Source: Euryarchaeota archaeon RBG_13_57_23
GTDB taxonomy: Archaea > Thermoplasmatota > Thermoplasmata > UBA10834
Direction of reading: 5' to 3'
NCBI GenBank assembly: GCA_001800675.1
Contig: MGVW01000063.1
Coordinates: 1-14,582 of the forward strand
Length of the DNA: 14,582 bases
The notes beneath the pieces were generated by a model, which was given only the letters and a program-made list of their open reading frames with translations, made no database searches and was not told the origin of the DNA. The translations under genes were made by a program, and so were the position numbers. Below are positions 6,853-13,612 of this stretch, piece after piece (within the stretch, counting starts at the first letter, position 1; the number at the start of each line of letters is the position of its first letter).

Positions 6853-6891
6853 AGCTGGTTCCTCCGAATCAGAAGTGATTTTCCCGTCAAA

Positions 6892-6902
6892 AACCTTTAA
6901 TC
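6892..6902 (+). promoter_or_regulatory. TATA-like element upstream of the histidine kinase gene
   Basis: AACCTTTAATC on the plus strand is centred about 31 bases before ATG 6929. It fits a short-leader start and opens the three-gene plus-strand cluster. GGGAGG at 6904-6909 is too far upstream of the ATG for a standard ribosome site. Confidence 0.4.
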
Positions 6903-6928
6903 CGGGAGGCTCCAATACAAAGCCAAGG

Positions 6929-8854
6929 ATGACTCAGGCCGACCCCCCGACCGTAGGTACTAGCGACGCCACCGAGAGGCGATTGCGCACTCTTTCGAGC
7001 ATAGTCGAGCTCACCACAGACCTGCTTCATGTGGAGGACATGAGCACCTTCCTACGGAGGATCGTCGAAACGGTCAGGAATCAGTTCGGGTTTGACAGGG
7101 TAAGCATATCGATCGCGGACGACACTAGAGGGATATTCACGGATCACGCCCTTGCCGGCTACCCACCCGATGTGGCGAACGACGTGCGTAACAACCGGGA
7201 GGCCTTTGAGCTCGACGTGATACTAGCGGATTTCAGGGACGACTGCAAGGTCTCTAAGCTCGCATACTATGTCCCCGCCGAGAAGCAGGAGACTTCCGTG
7301 GACAACTTCGTGGCCGTGAAATCAAGGGAAGCGGCGATGAAGCCAAGGACTTCCCCTGAGGCATGGCACGAGCTTGACCTGCTCTACTTCGCGCTCTACA
7401 ACCGAAGAGGTTCCGTAATCGGATTCATGCAGGCGGACTACCCGTTTGATGGCAAGGTCCCTTCGCGACAGACAATAGAGGAGATCGAACTGTACGCGAG
7501 CATCGCAGCCGTCGCCATCGAGAACTCAGAGGCGTACAAGCGTTCGATCATACTCGCTCAGGAGAATGAGATCAAGACCGAGCGGATGATGAAGATCCTC
7601 GAGCTGATTCAGAGCGTCCTCAGGATAGACGACATTGACGCTGTTCTCCAGAAGGTCTCGGATGCGATGGCGTTCACATTCGGGTTCCGCAAGGCTGGAG
7701 TCTCGCTCTTTTCAGAGCATTCAAACAAGGTCGACGTGCACTCGCTGACTGGATACACTCCGGAAGAGACAAACGCAGTCCTGTCGAGCACGATCTTGCG
7801 CGACAAGGTTCTGGAGGATTTCAAAGAGGAGTTCCGTGTGACGAAGATCGGCTACTTCGTTCCCGGTGAGACGCAAACCTCGGTTTCGGATTTCGTGTTC
7901 CTCGAGGATTCGAAGAAGGCGAAGATGCCCAGAGCTTCCCCTGATAGCTGGCACGAGCTGGACCTTCTCTACTTCGGGATATATGACAGAAAGGGCAGGA
8001 TGCTTGGGTATGTGCAGCTTGACTACCCCGTCGATGGGAAGATACCTGCGAAAGAGTCGATGGAGAGCATGGAGGCATTTGCTGCGATCGCCGCAATAGC
8101 GATTGAGAACTCAGCGATATTCGAGGACCTCACGCAGGCAAGAGACCAGGTAAAGATGTACCTTGACCTGCTGGCTCACGACATCGGCAATCTCGTCAAC
8201 CCGATAAACGCATACCTCGAGATCGTGCTGACCACCACCAGCTTGACCCCGACTCAGGAGAAGTATGTCAGGTCCGCAATCGAGACGACGAGGAACATCA
8301 TGCACCTGATAAGGAACGTCCGTCGCTCGGCTCAGATGATCGAATCCGATCAGGTCGAGCTGGTGCCAATGAACCTGACAAGGGTGCTCTCTCAGGGTGC
8401 GACTGACGCGGAGAACGCCTTCTTGGCGAAGAAGATCAAAATACGGCTCAATCTTCCACCGCAGGATATGTGGGTGGTCGCCGACGGCTTCCTGGACGAA
8501 GTCGTTTACAACCTTCTGACGAACTCGGTGAAGTACGACGAGCACGAGGAGGTCTCGATCGACGTGGATGCGACGCCCGTCGATGTCGAGGGCAAGAGCT
8601 ACTTCCACGTGAAGTTCCTGGACAGAGGGAGTGGAATCCCAGATGACCTCAAGGAGAAGGTCTTCTCGAAGGACTTCAGGAAGATCTCCCGCGCTGAGCG
8701 TCCTGGCCCGCCCAAGGCGAAGGGTGCGGGAATGGGCCTCTCGATTGTGAAATCGCTCATAGATCGATATCATGGCAGGATATGGATAGAGAACAGGGTC
8801 TACGAAGACTACACCAGGGGAAGCGTGTTCAATGTCCTGTTGCCGACACCGTAA
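6929..8854 (+). CDS. Cytosolic GAF-GAF sensor histidine kinase
   Basis: A 641-residue kinase with no transmembrane segment or signal peptide, so it senses a cytoplasmic signal. From ATG 6929, two long GAF-type domains (about 22-200 and 222-394) are clear internal duplicates: both end SPxxWHELDLLYF, then an xDYPxDGKxP loop and an IAIENS helix. A HisKA-like dimerisation region follows, with phospho-acceptor H417 in LLAHDIGNLVNPI. The HATPase domain has its N box at YNLLTNSVKY (N528, N532), G1 at DRGSGIPDD (565-569) and G2 at KGAGMGLSIVKSLID (597-611). The HDxGN H-box is typical of archaeal kinases. No receiver domain or response regulator gene is adjacent. The M55 gene diverges upstream; the MoxR-VWA gene follows after 63 bases. 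The GTG at 6875 is a less likely start because it precedes the TATA-like element. Confidence 0.92.
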   Translation: MTQADPPTVGTSDATERRLRTLSSIVELTTDLLHVEDMSTFLRRIVETVRNQFGFDRVSISIADDTRGIFTDHALAGYPPDVANDVRNNREAFELDVILADFRDDCKVSKLAYYVPAEKQETSVDNFVAVKSREAAMKPRTSPEAWHELDLLYFALYNRRGSVIGFMQADYPFDGKVPSRQTIEEIELYASIAAVAIENSEAYKRSIILAQENEIKTERMMKILELIQSVLRIDDIDAVLQKVSDAMAFTFGFRKAGVSLFSEHSNKVDVHSLTGYTPEETNAVLSSTILRDKVLEDFKEEFRVTKIGYFVPGETQTSVSDFVFLEDSKKAKMPRASPDSWHELDLLYFGIYDRKGRMLGYVQLDYPVDGKIPAKESMESMEAFAAIAAIAIENSAIFEDLTQARDQVKMYLDLLAHDIGNLVNPINAYLEIVLTTTSLTPTQEKYVRSAIETTRNIMHLIRNVRRSAQMIESDQVELVPMNLTRVLSQGATDAENAFLAKKIKIRLNLPPQDMWVVADGFLDEVVYNLLTNSVKYDEHEEVSIDVDATPVDVEGKSYFHVKFLDRGSGIPDDLKEKVFSKDFRKISRAERPGPPKAKGAGMGLSIVKSLIDRYHGRIWIENRVYEDYTRGSVFNVLLPTP

Positions 8855-8917
8855 GATTGGTCGACCGCCGGCAAACGATTATTACGGAAGACTCTATTCA
8901 GCCGAGCGGAGACTGGG

Positions 8918-10726
8918 ATGACCTACTCCAGCGATGTTCCGAAGATTCAGAAGCAGTCCGGCATAGTCGGCAGGGAGCGGGAGCTGGAAGAAGCTCTCGC
9001 AGCCATCCGGTCTGGCAAGCATCTCATGATAGAGGGCCCGGTGGGCGTCGGAAAGACGGTGCTTGCGGTCGCCGTGGCCAAGTATCTCGGGAGGCCTGTT
9101 CTTCGCGTTGACGGGGACGAGAGGTACACCGAGCAGAAGCTTGCGGGCTGGTTCGACCCCCCAGTCGTCATGGAGAAGGGCTATGTGCTCGACGCGTTCA
9201 GCCCGGGGCCTCTGACCAGCGCCATGGAGAGTGGCGGGGTGCTTTTCATGAACGAGATGAACAGGATGCCTGAAGGGGTCCAGAACATCCTGCTTCCCGC
9301 AATGGATGAAGGGGTCATCGAGATACCGAAAGTTGGGACGATACGCGCCAAACATGGATTTGTGGTCATCGCCACTCAGAACCCGCGTGAGTTCGTCGCA
9401 ACGACTGCATTATCGGAGGCGCTCTCTGACCGGTTCGAGCTTCTAATGATCGACTATCAGTCCGAGAGTGACGAGCTGGCGATTGTCGCCAAGAACCTCC
9501 CCGAGGTGCCGGATGAGACTCGGGCAAGGGCAACATGGATAGCTCGGAGGACTCGGGATCACCCGAACGTCAGGCGCGGCGCAAGCGTTCGGGCTGCGAT
9601 GAGCATCGCGCAGCTGGCGAACGGGTTGTCCACCGATTTGCAGGATGGCATACGCAAGGCAGCGCATATGGCGCTCCCCACACGAATCGAGATGCGCGAG
9701 GAGTCCAAGCGAACGGTGGATGAAGTCATAGATGAGATCGTCAACGAGTGTTTCGCGCTTCCTCCCCCATCCAGGGGCAAGCCCCTGGAAGACGAACGAA
9801 AGCGCGAAGAACAGAAGCGCAGGGCGAATGAGGAAGATCGTGCTAGGCGACGGGATGTGGCCGAGCTCGTCACGATACTAGAGGGTAGCGACGACTACGA
9901 GCTGGTACGGAGTGACGACATCGGCTGGTCAATTGCTCAGAACTACTCTCAGCTGAGGATCCAATTGAAGGACCAGGCGCTGATAGAGCTGGCCAAGAGG
10001 ATAGCAATCAGGGCGACCATAAGGAAGGTATTGCAGCTCTTGGGCCCAGTGTCGCTTCCCACGTACATCTCCCGAAGACCGTACACTGTGGGGGAAGATA
10101 GCGAGATAGACGTCGAGGCCACGCTGGAGGAGATTGTCGACAAGAACCACCTATCTCAATCTGACATCATAGTCGAGAATCGTGAGCCGCGGGAGCTAGC
10201 GGTTGCCATGATGCTCGATGCTAGCCTGTCCATGACTGGCGACAAGTTGGCGATGGCGACGGCTGCAATTGCTGTTCTCGCGTACCGACTCAAGACGGTC
10301 GAGTACTTGTTGATCACATTCAATGACAGGCCGGCCATGCTCAAGAGGGTCGGACAGGCCAAGTCTCTCGACGACCTCGTGGCAGATCTGCTAGAAGCTC
10401 GCGCGGGCGGCTACACGAACATCGAGAACGCCCTTACGAAGGGGAGAGCAGAGCTAGCGCGTGCAAGCACAAAGAACCAGATCGGCATATTGGTCACAGA
10501 CGGGAACTATACGGTGGGGGCGGATCCTGTGGATGCAGCATCATCATACAGACGCCTGTACGTCATAATGACCGAGAGCCACGACTGCCAACCTGGTGTG
10601 TGCGAAGATGTCGCCAGAAATGGCGGAGGCCACATGTATCCGGTCGCGGGTTTCGAGGAAATCCCGAGGGTTCTCTACAAAGTGCTGAGACAGGTATCTC
10701 AAGGGTCTCCCGGCGGAATCCGTTGA
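8918..10726 (+). CDS. MoxR-type AAA+ ATPase fused to a VWA (MIDAS) domain
   Basis: A 602-residue protein joining two modules that usually sit on separate neighbouring genes. AAA+ part (about 15-280): Walker A GPVGVGKT (40-47), Walker B region VLFMNEMNR (108-116) with N112-E113 instead of the usual D-E, sensor 1 ATQNP (152-156) and an arginine in LSDRFE (R172). Residues 288-315 form a highly charged Arg/Glu linker, probably helical. The C-terminal VWA domain (about 425-600) has a complete MIDAS: D434-x-S436-x-S438, T500 (GGYTN) and D528 (VTDGN). MoxR-VWA pairs (RavA-ViaA, CbbQ-CbbO, NorQ-NorD, CoxD-CoxE) act as chaperone-like machines that activate or insert cofactors into target enzymes; Mg/Co-chelatase D subunits are another AAA-VWA fusion. 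ATG 8918 follows GGAG with a suitable spacer. No obvious client enzyme gene is adjacent. Confidence 0.9.
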   Translation: MTYSSDVPKIQKQSGIVGRERELEEALAAIRSGKHLMIEGPVGVGKTVLAVAVAKYLGRPVLRVDGDERYTEQKLAGWFDPPVVMEKGYVLDAFSPGPLTSAMESGGVLFMNEMNRMPEGVQNILLPAMDEGVIEIPKVGTIRAKHGFVVIATQNPREFVATTALSEALSDRFELLMIDYQSESDELAIVAKNLPEVPDETRARATWIARRTRDHPNVRRGASVRAAMSIAQLANGLSTDLQDGIRKAAHMALPTRIEMREESKRTVDEVIDEIVNECFALPPPSRGKPLEDERKREEQKRRANEEDRARRRDVAELVTILEGSDDYELVRSDDIGWSIAQNYSQLRIQLKDQALIELAKRIAIRATIRKVLQLLGPVSLPTYISRRPYTVGEDSEIDVEATLEEIVDKNHLSQSDIIVENREPRELAVAMMLDASLSMTGDKLAMATAAIAVLAYRLKTVEYLLITFNDRPAMLKRVGQAKSLDDLVADLLEARAGGYTNIENALTKGRAELARASTKNQIGILVTDGNYTVGADPVDAASSYRRLYVIMTESHDCQPGVCEDVARNGGGHMYPVAGFEEIPRVLYKVLRQVSQGSPGGIR

Positions 10727-10811
10727 TAGTCACGGATCTCTTCAGGGCGGCTGCTAGTCACAGGACGACAATGCAGATATGCGACCTCGCTCCTCAGGTA
10801 GGTGACCACCC

Positions 10812-11453
10812 ATGATTGAAGCAGAGCTGCTACTAAGAGTGCCTCAGCGCTGGATTACTGAGTTTCCCAAGAGATACGGTGTGTCGATCAAGATCCTCGG
10901 ACGAAAACCTTCGGGGAAGAAGGGTGTCAGGGACCTGGTGGAAATCTCAGGCTCCCAGTCTGGCCTCGAAGAGGTCCTTAAGGTTCTGGAGTCGGGGCCA
11001 TGGGTCAGGAGTTACGATTTGGACTTCGTCGAACCAGGGAAACTAGTCGGCGAGGTATTGACTCCCAAATGCTTGGTCTGCGCCACGCTCGCAGGATCTA
11101 ACTGTCACCTTGTATCAGCGAACGCTCGAGGAGATGGCATAATCTCATGGCGCGTTATGACACGCGACAGAGATGAGGTGAAGAAACTCGTCGCGCGGCT
11201 TCGGAGGGCGAAATGCGATGTTGCGCTCTCAAAGCTGACTCCTATCGACGATCGGGAGGTCTTAACCAGCCGTCAGGAGGAGATGATCATGATGGCCTTC
11301 GAGCGCGGATATTTCGAGACCCCGAGAAAGGTGAAGCTCAAGGATCTGTCGAAGCTCACCGGAGTGTCGCAGGCTACCCTATCAGAGATCCTGAGGAAGG
11401 GACAGAAACGCATAGTCGTCGATTTCCTCAGAGCCAGGCAGAGACCTTTGTAG
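10812..11453 (+). CDS. Bat-type (HTH_10) transcription regulator with cysteine-containing N-terminal domain
   Basis: A 213-residue DNA-binding protein. The C-terminal 151-206 is a Bat-type helix-turn-helix: LTSRQEEMIMMAFERGYF, ETPRKVKLKDLSKLTGVS, then QATLSEILRKGQKRIV, matching the conserved plan of haloarchaeal Bat and related archaeal regulators. The N-terminal 150 residues look like two alpha/beta halves of ACT-like size; between them lies a C87-x2-C90-x7-C98 group (CLVCATLAGSNC), with C135 further on, which could bind a metal, a cluster or haem, or act as a thiol switch. ATG 10812 has AGGTAGGTGA 6-7 bases upstream. It follows the MoxR-VWA gene by 85 bases on the same strand and is the likely output of the kinase/ATPase cluster. 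The N-terminal family is not recognised with certainty. Confidence 0.82.
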   Translation: MIEAELLLRVPQRWITEFPKRYGVSIKILGRKPSGKKGVRDLVEISGSQSGLEEVLKVLESGPWVRSYDLDFVEPGKLVGEVLTPKCLVCATLAGSNCHLVSANARGDGIISWRVMTRDRDEVKKLVARLRRAKCDVALSKLTPIDDREVLTSRQEEMIMMAFERGYFETPRKVKLKDLSKLTGVSQATLSEILRKGQKRIVVDFLRARQRPL

Positions 11454-11506
11454 GCGTTCTGGCACGTTATCTCTATATTAAGTTTGTGCCCACCCGGCAG
11501 AGCCTC

Positions 11507-11576
11507 GGAGGGGGGTCTACCATATGGTTATATATGCAGCTCCGGGCCAATTGACATCCAATAACTTCCCCCCTCC
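11507..11576. repeat. 9-bp inverted repeat GGAGGGGGG / CCCCCCTCC
   Basis: The left arm is at 11507-11515 and the right arm at 11568-11576, perfect over 9 bases, with a 52-base loop that contains CCATATGG and a TATA-like box. The right arm is followed by TTTCTTTTTCTGTTT. It may fold at the RNA level or mark a terminator region; a mobile-element end is not supported by any transposase. Confidence 0.45.
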
Positions 11577-11592
11577 TTTCTTTTTCTGTTTA
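11577..11592 (+). terminator. T-rich tract, possible archaeal terminator of the regulator transcript
   Basis: TTTCTTTTTCTGTTTA lies about 125 bases beyond the stop of the HTH_10 gene. Archaeal RNA polymerase terminates at U-rich runs. The preceding C-rich arm can pair with an upstream G-rich arm. Confidence 0.35.
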
Positions 11593-11658
11593 TCTCTTGA
11601 GCGCATGCTCGAGGGAGTGGTGACGGCAAGAGCCGCACAAGACCAGAATCGGACCAAA

Positions 11659-12042
11659 CTACCAATCCTCGACGGGATTGTACCACATCGTCTTCGTCCC
11701 GACCTTGGCACGCATCTTCCACTTGAACGACTTGGGCTTCTGCTCGATGTATGGATCCTTGATGTCCTACTCGTTCGCCCTCACGACCCGTAACTTCTGG
11801 CACATCAGCGAATGTGTGCATGAGTTCCGATTGTACTTTCTCCAAATGCTCAATAGACATGAGCATGAACGCACTCGAATAGAGCGCATCGCATTCGAAT
11901 GTCACGACGCGACTCAGCTCTCAGGCTCAATCAGAGAATCGCCGATGCGAAAACGTTGAATCAAGTCCGCATGTGATTCCTGCCAGTTGCAGCATCTTCT
12001 CGCAATCTTAATATCGATTGGCCCCTTAATGGTAGCGAACAA
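11659..12042 (-). pseudogene. Decayed gene of unrecognised family (two frameshifts and in-frame stops)
   Basis: Reading the minus strand gives three protein-like pieces in collinear order, each following the other's frame end. Piece 1 runs from a TTG at 12042 (LFATIKGPIDIKI, then NWQESHADLIQRFRIGD and IEPES) to a TGA at 11914. Piece 2, in another frame and open from 11920, reads SRVVTFECDALYSSAFMLM and HLEKVQSELMHTFADVPEV. Piece 3 returns to the first frame from about 11796: RANE, a TAG at 11767-11769, DIKDPYIEQKPKSFKWKMRA and MWYNPVEDW, ending in TAG at 11659. Pieces 1 and 3 are in the same frame, so the two shifts compensate. Piece 3 uses G/C-ending codons like the real genes here. The total of about 128 codons suggests an intact ancestor of about 125 residues. 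I do not recognise the family. Sequencing indels could mimic this, but two indels plus a stop favour decay. Confidence 0.6.
12005..12016 (+). promoter_or_regulatory. TATA-like promoter of the aminotransferase gene
   Basis: ATCTTAATATCG on the plus strand is about 70 bases upstream of ATG 12082, predicting a leader of roughly 40 bases that contains the GGGAGTG ribosome site. It overlaps the decayed minus-strand gene, which may mean the promoter arose in or tolerates dead coding sequence. Confidence 0.4.
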
Positions 12043-12081
12043 GTCAACTGTTCAAGCGACACTGATGCTGGGAGTGCTAGA

Positions 12082-13458
12082 ATGGATTTGGGTCTGCCAG
12101 ACTGGGTAGCTGACTGGGCGAGGAAGGTGCCGGACATCAAGACAGCGCTACCTGGCCCTAAGAGCAAGGCGATCATCGAGAAAGACAGGAAGTACGTGTC
12201 ACATGCTTACGACCGACTCTTTCAGTTCACAATGACCAGAGGCTCTGGCGCTGCGATCATGGATGCGGACGGGAATGTCTTCCTGGATTTCTCTGCCGGT
12301 ATTTCGGTGCTGAACGCTGGCTGGGGTAACCCGCGGGTGGTCCAGGCCATCAAGGATCAGGCCGACAGACTAGTTCACTCTCTGGCCAATGACGCGTACT
12401 ACGACCTCGAGGCCGACTACGCTGAGTTGCTCGCGAAGATATCACCAGGAGGTCAGCTCGGGTCCACTTTCTTCGGTAACAGTGGCGCCGAGGCCGTCGA
12501 GGCTGCGATTAAACTGTCGAGGTACTACACCAAGGGTTCAGAGCACATTGCGTTCATGGGAGCATATCACGGGCGCGTCGGCAATGCTCTTGCGATGGCG
12601 AGCAGGATCAAGTACAAGTACGGCCACGGGCCGTACGCGCCTGGCATTTACTTCGCCCCGTATCCATATTGTTACAGATGCTGGTTCAAACAGGAATACC
12701 CGAGCTGCAACATGTTGTGTATCGATTTCCTGGAGAAAGGGATACTAGAGTTTGGCGGCCCGAGCAATGACCTTGCTTCCATATTCGTCGAGCCCGTCCA
12801 GGGCGAGGGAGGCTACATAGTCCCGCCCAAGGAATATCTCCCGAGGATGAGGAAACTCTGTGATGACCGCAAGTGCCTGTTGGTAATGGATGAGATACAA
12901 ACTGGCCTTGCACGAACTGGAGAGGTGTGGGAGTGCAACTCCGCAGGCGTAGTGCCTGATATCCTCCTCACTGGGAAGGCTTCTGGTGGTGGCGTGCCAT
13001 TTGGAGCATGCATCGCCAAGAAATCGGTGATGGATGTCTGGAGGCCAGGATCTCATTCATCGACGTTTGGTGGCAATGGCATGAGTGTCGCGGCTGGTTT
13101 CGCGCATGTGAAGGAGATACTCGAGACGAACCTCATGGAGCGATCGAAGGTCCTCGGTGCCCACGCCATGAAGCGTCTCAATGAGCTCAGGGACAAGTAC
13201 GAGATCATTGGAGATGTCCGCGGCAAGGGATTGATGATTGGGGTGGAGATCGTCAAGAGCAAGGAGACCAAAGAACCACTGTATGTTCCCCAGATTCAAG
13301 GCCTCGCTTGGAGAAAAGGGCTGATGATGATCACTGCGGGCATGTTCGGCAACGTGTTCAGAATCGCCCCACCCATCGTGATATCTCAGGAACAGCTGGA
13401 CATCGGCGTGGATATATTCGAAGAGGCAATCAAAGAGACTCAGGCCATGATTAAGTGA
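12082..13458 (+). CDS. Class III PLP-dependent aminotransferase or amino acid racemase
   Basis: A 458-residue fold-type I PLP enzyme of the 4-aminobutyrate/ornithine aminotransferase group. Visible elements: FGNSGAEAVEAAIK (131-144) for the phosphate site, AYHGR (161-165), EPVQGEGG (237-244), the PLP-pyridine Asp in MDEIQTGLARTG (D270, Q273), the Schiff-base lysine K299 in LTGKASGGGVPFG, STFGGN with T328, and FRIAPP with R427 for substrate carboxylate. An insertion PYCYRCWFKQEYPSC (195-209, plus C213) is typical of an archaeal clade that includes the Pyrococcus amino acid racemases and omega-aminotransferases, so racemase activity is a real alternative. ATG 12082 follows GGGAGTG with a 7-base spacer. 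It is probably monocistronic. Reaction type is certain at family level only; substrate is undetermined. Confidence 0.9.
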   Translation: MDLGLPDWVADWARKVPDIKTALPGPKSKAIIEKDRKYVSHAYDRLFQFTMTRGSGAAIMDADGNVFLDFSAGISVLNAGWGNPRVVQAIKDQADRLVHSLANDAYYDLEADYAELLAKISPGGQLGSTFFGNSGAEAVEAAIKLSRYYTKGSEHIAFMGAYHGRVGNALAMASRIKYKYGHGPYAPGIYFAPYPYCYRCWFKQEYPSCNMLCIDFLEKGILEFGGPSNDLASIFVEPVQGEGGYIVPPKEYLPRMRKLCDDRKCLLVMDEIQTGLARTGEVWECNSAGVVPDILLTGKASGGGVPFGACIAKKSVMDVWRPGSHSSTFGGNGMSVAAGFAHVKEILETNLMERSKVLGAHAMKRLNELRDKYEIIGDVRGKGLMIGVEIVKSKETKEPLYVPQIQGLAWRKGLMMITAGMFGNVFRIAPPIVISQEQLDIGVDIFEEAIKETQAMIK

Positions 13459-13501
13459 TCCACGACAGCGCCGGTGTCGGATGAGCACTGGCAGGGATCT
13501 G

Positions 13502-13552
13502 CTAACGATGGAGAAACCGGCGCCGGGGTCATGAGAGCTGCCTTCTCGTTAG
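13502..13552. repeat. Inverted repeat CTAACGA / TCGTTAG enclosing a CCGGCGCCGG palindrome
   Basis: Arms are at 13502-13508 and 13546-13552, with a 37-base loop that holds the perfect 10-bp palindrome CCGGCGCCGG (13517-13526). It lies between the aminotransferase stop (13458) and the CBS gene start. It could be a terminator stem for the former or an operator or leader structure for the latter. Confidence 0.35.
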
Positions 13553-13612
13553 ACCTTTGCAGAAGTGTAATCTACTCGCTCGGCCGATACGCGGTTTGGA
13601 TGTTGAGCTGCG

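Larger units (their letters stand above)
11454..11658. other. Intergenic stretch with inverted repeat, TATA-like box and pyrimidine tract
   Basis: No credible gene is seen here. The stretch contains two A/T-rich motifs (CTCTATATTAAG near 11471-11482 and TTATATATG at 11528-11536), the palindrome CCATATGG at 11519-11526, a 9-bp inverted repeat (listed separately) and a T-rich run after it. These may form the end of the regulator transcript and possibly a promoter for a small RNA or for the plus strand. None of this can be confirmed without expression data. Confidence 0.4.

Noticed and set aside
8111..8773. 220-residue open frame antisense to the kinase catalytic region
   Set aside because: It mirrors the HisKA/HATPase coding sequence; the sense strand motifs are unambiguous.
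8894..9355. 153-residue frame antisense to the AAA+ domain
   Set aside because: It is a shadow of the Walker A/B coding region with no independent support.
11528..11905. 125-residue minus-strand open frame as an intact gene
   Set aside because: Only its first 40 or so residues look protein-like. The remainder is out of frame with the DIKDPYIEQKPKSFKWKMRA piece, so it is treated as part of a decayed gene.
11454..12081. Insertion sequence or CRISPR remnant in the long gap
   Set aside because: There is no transposase-like sequence, no target duplication and no regular direct repeats. The inverted repeat alone is not enough.
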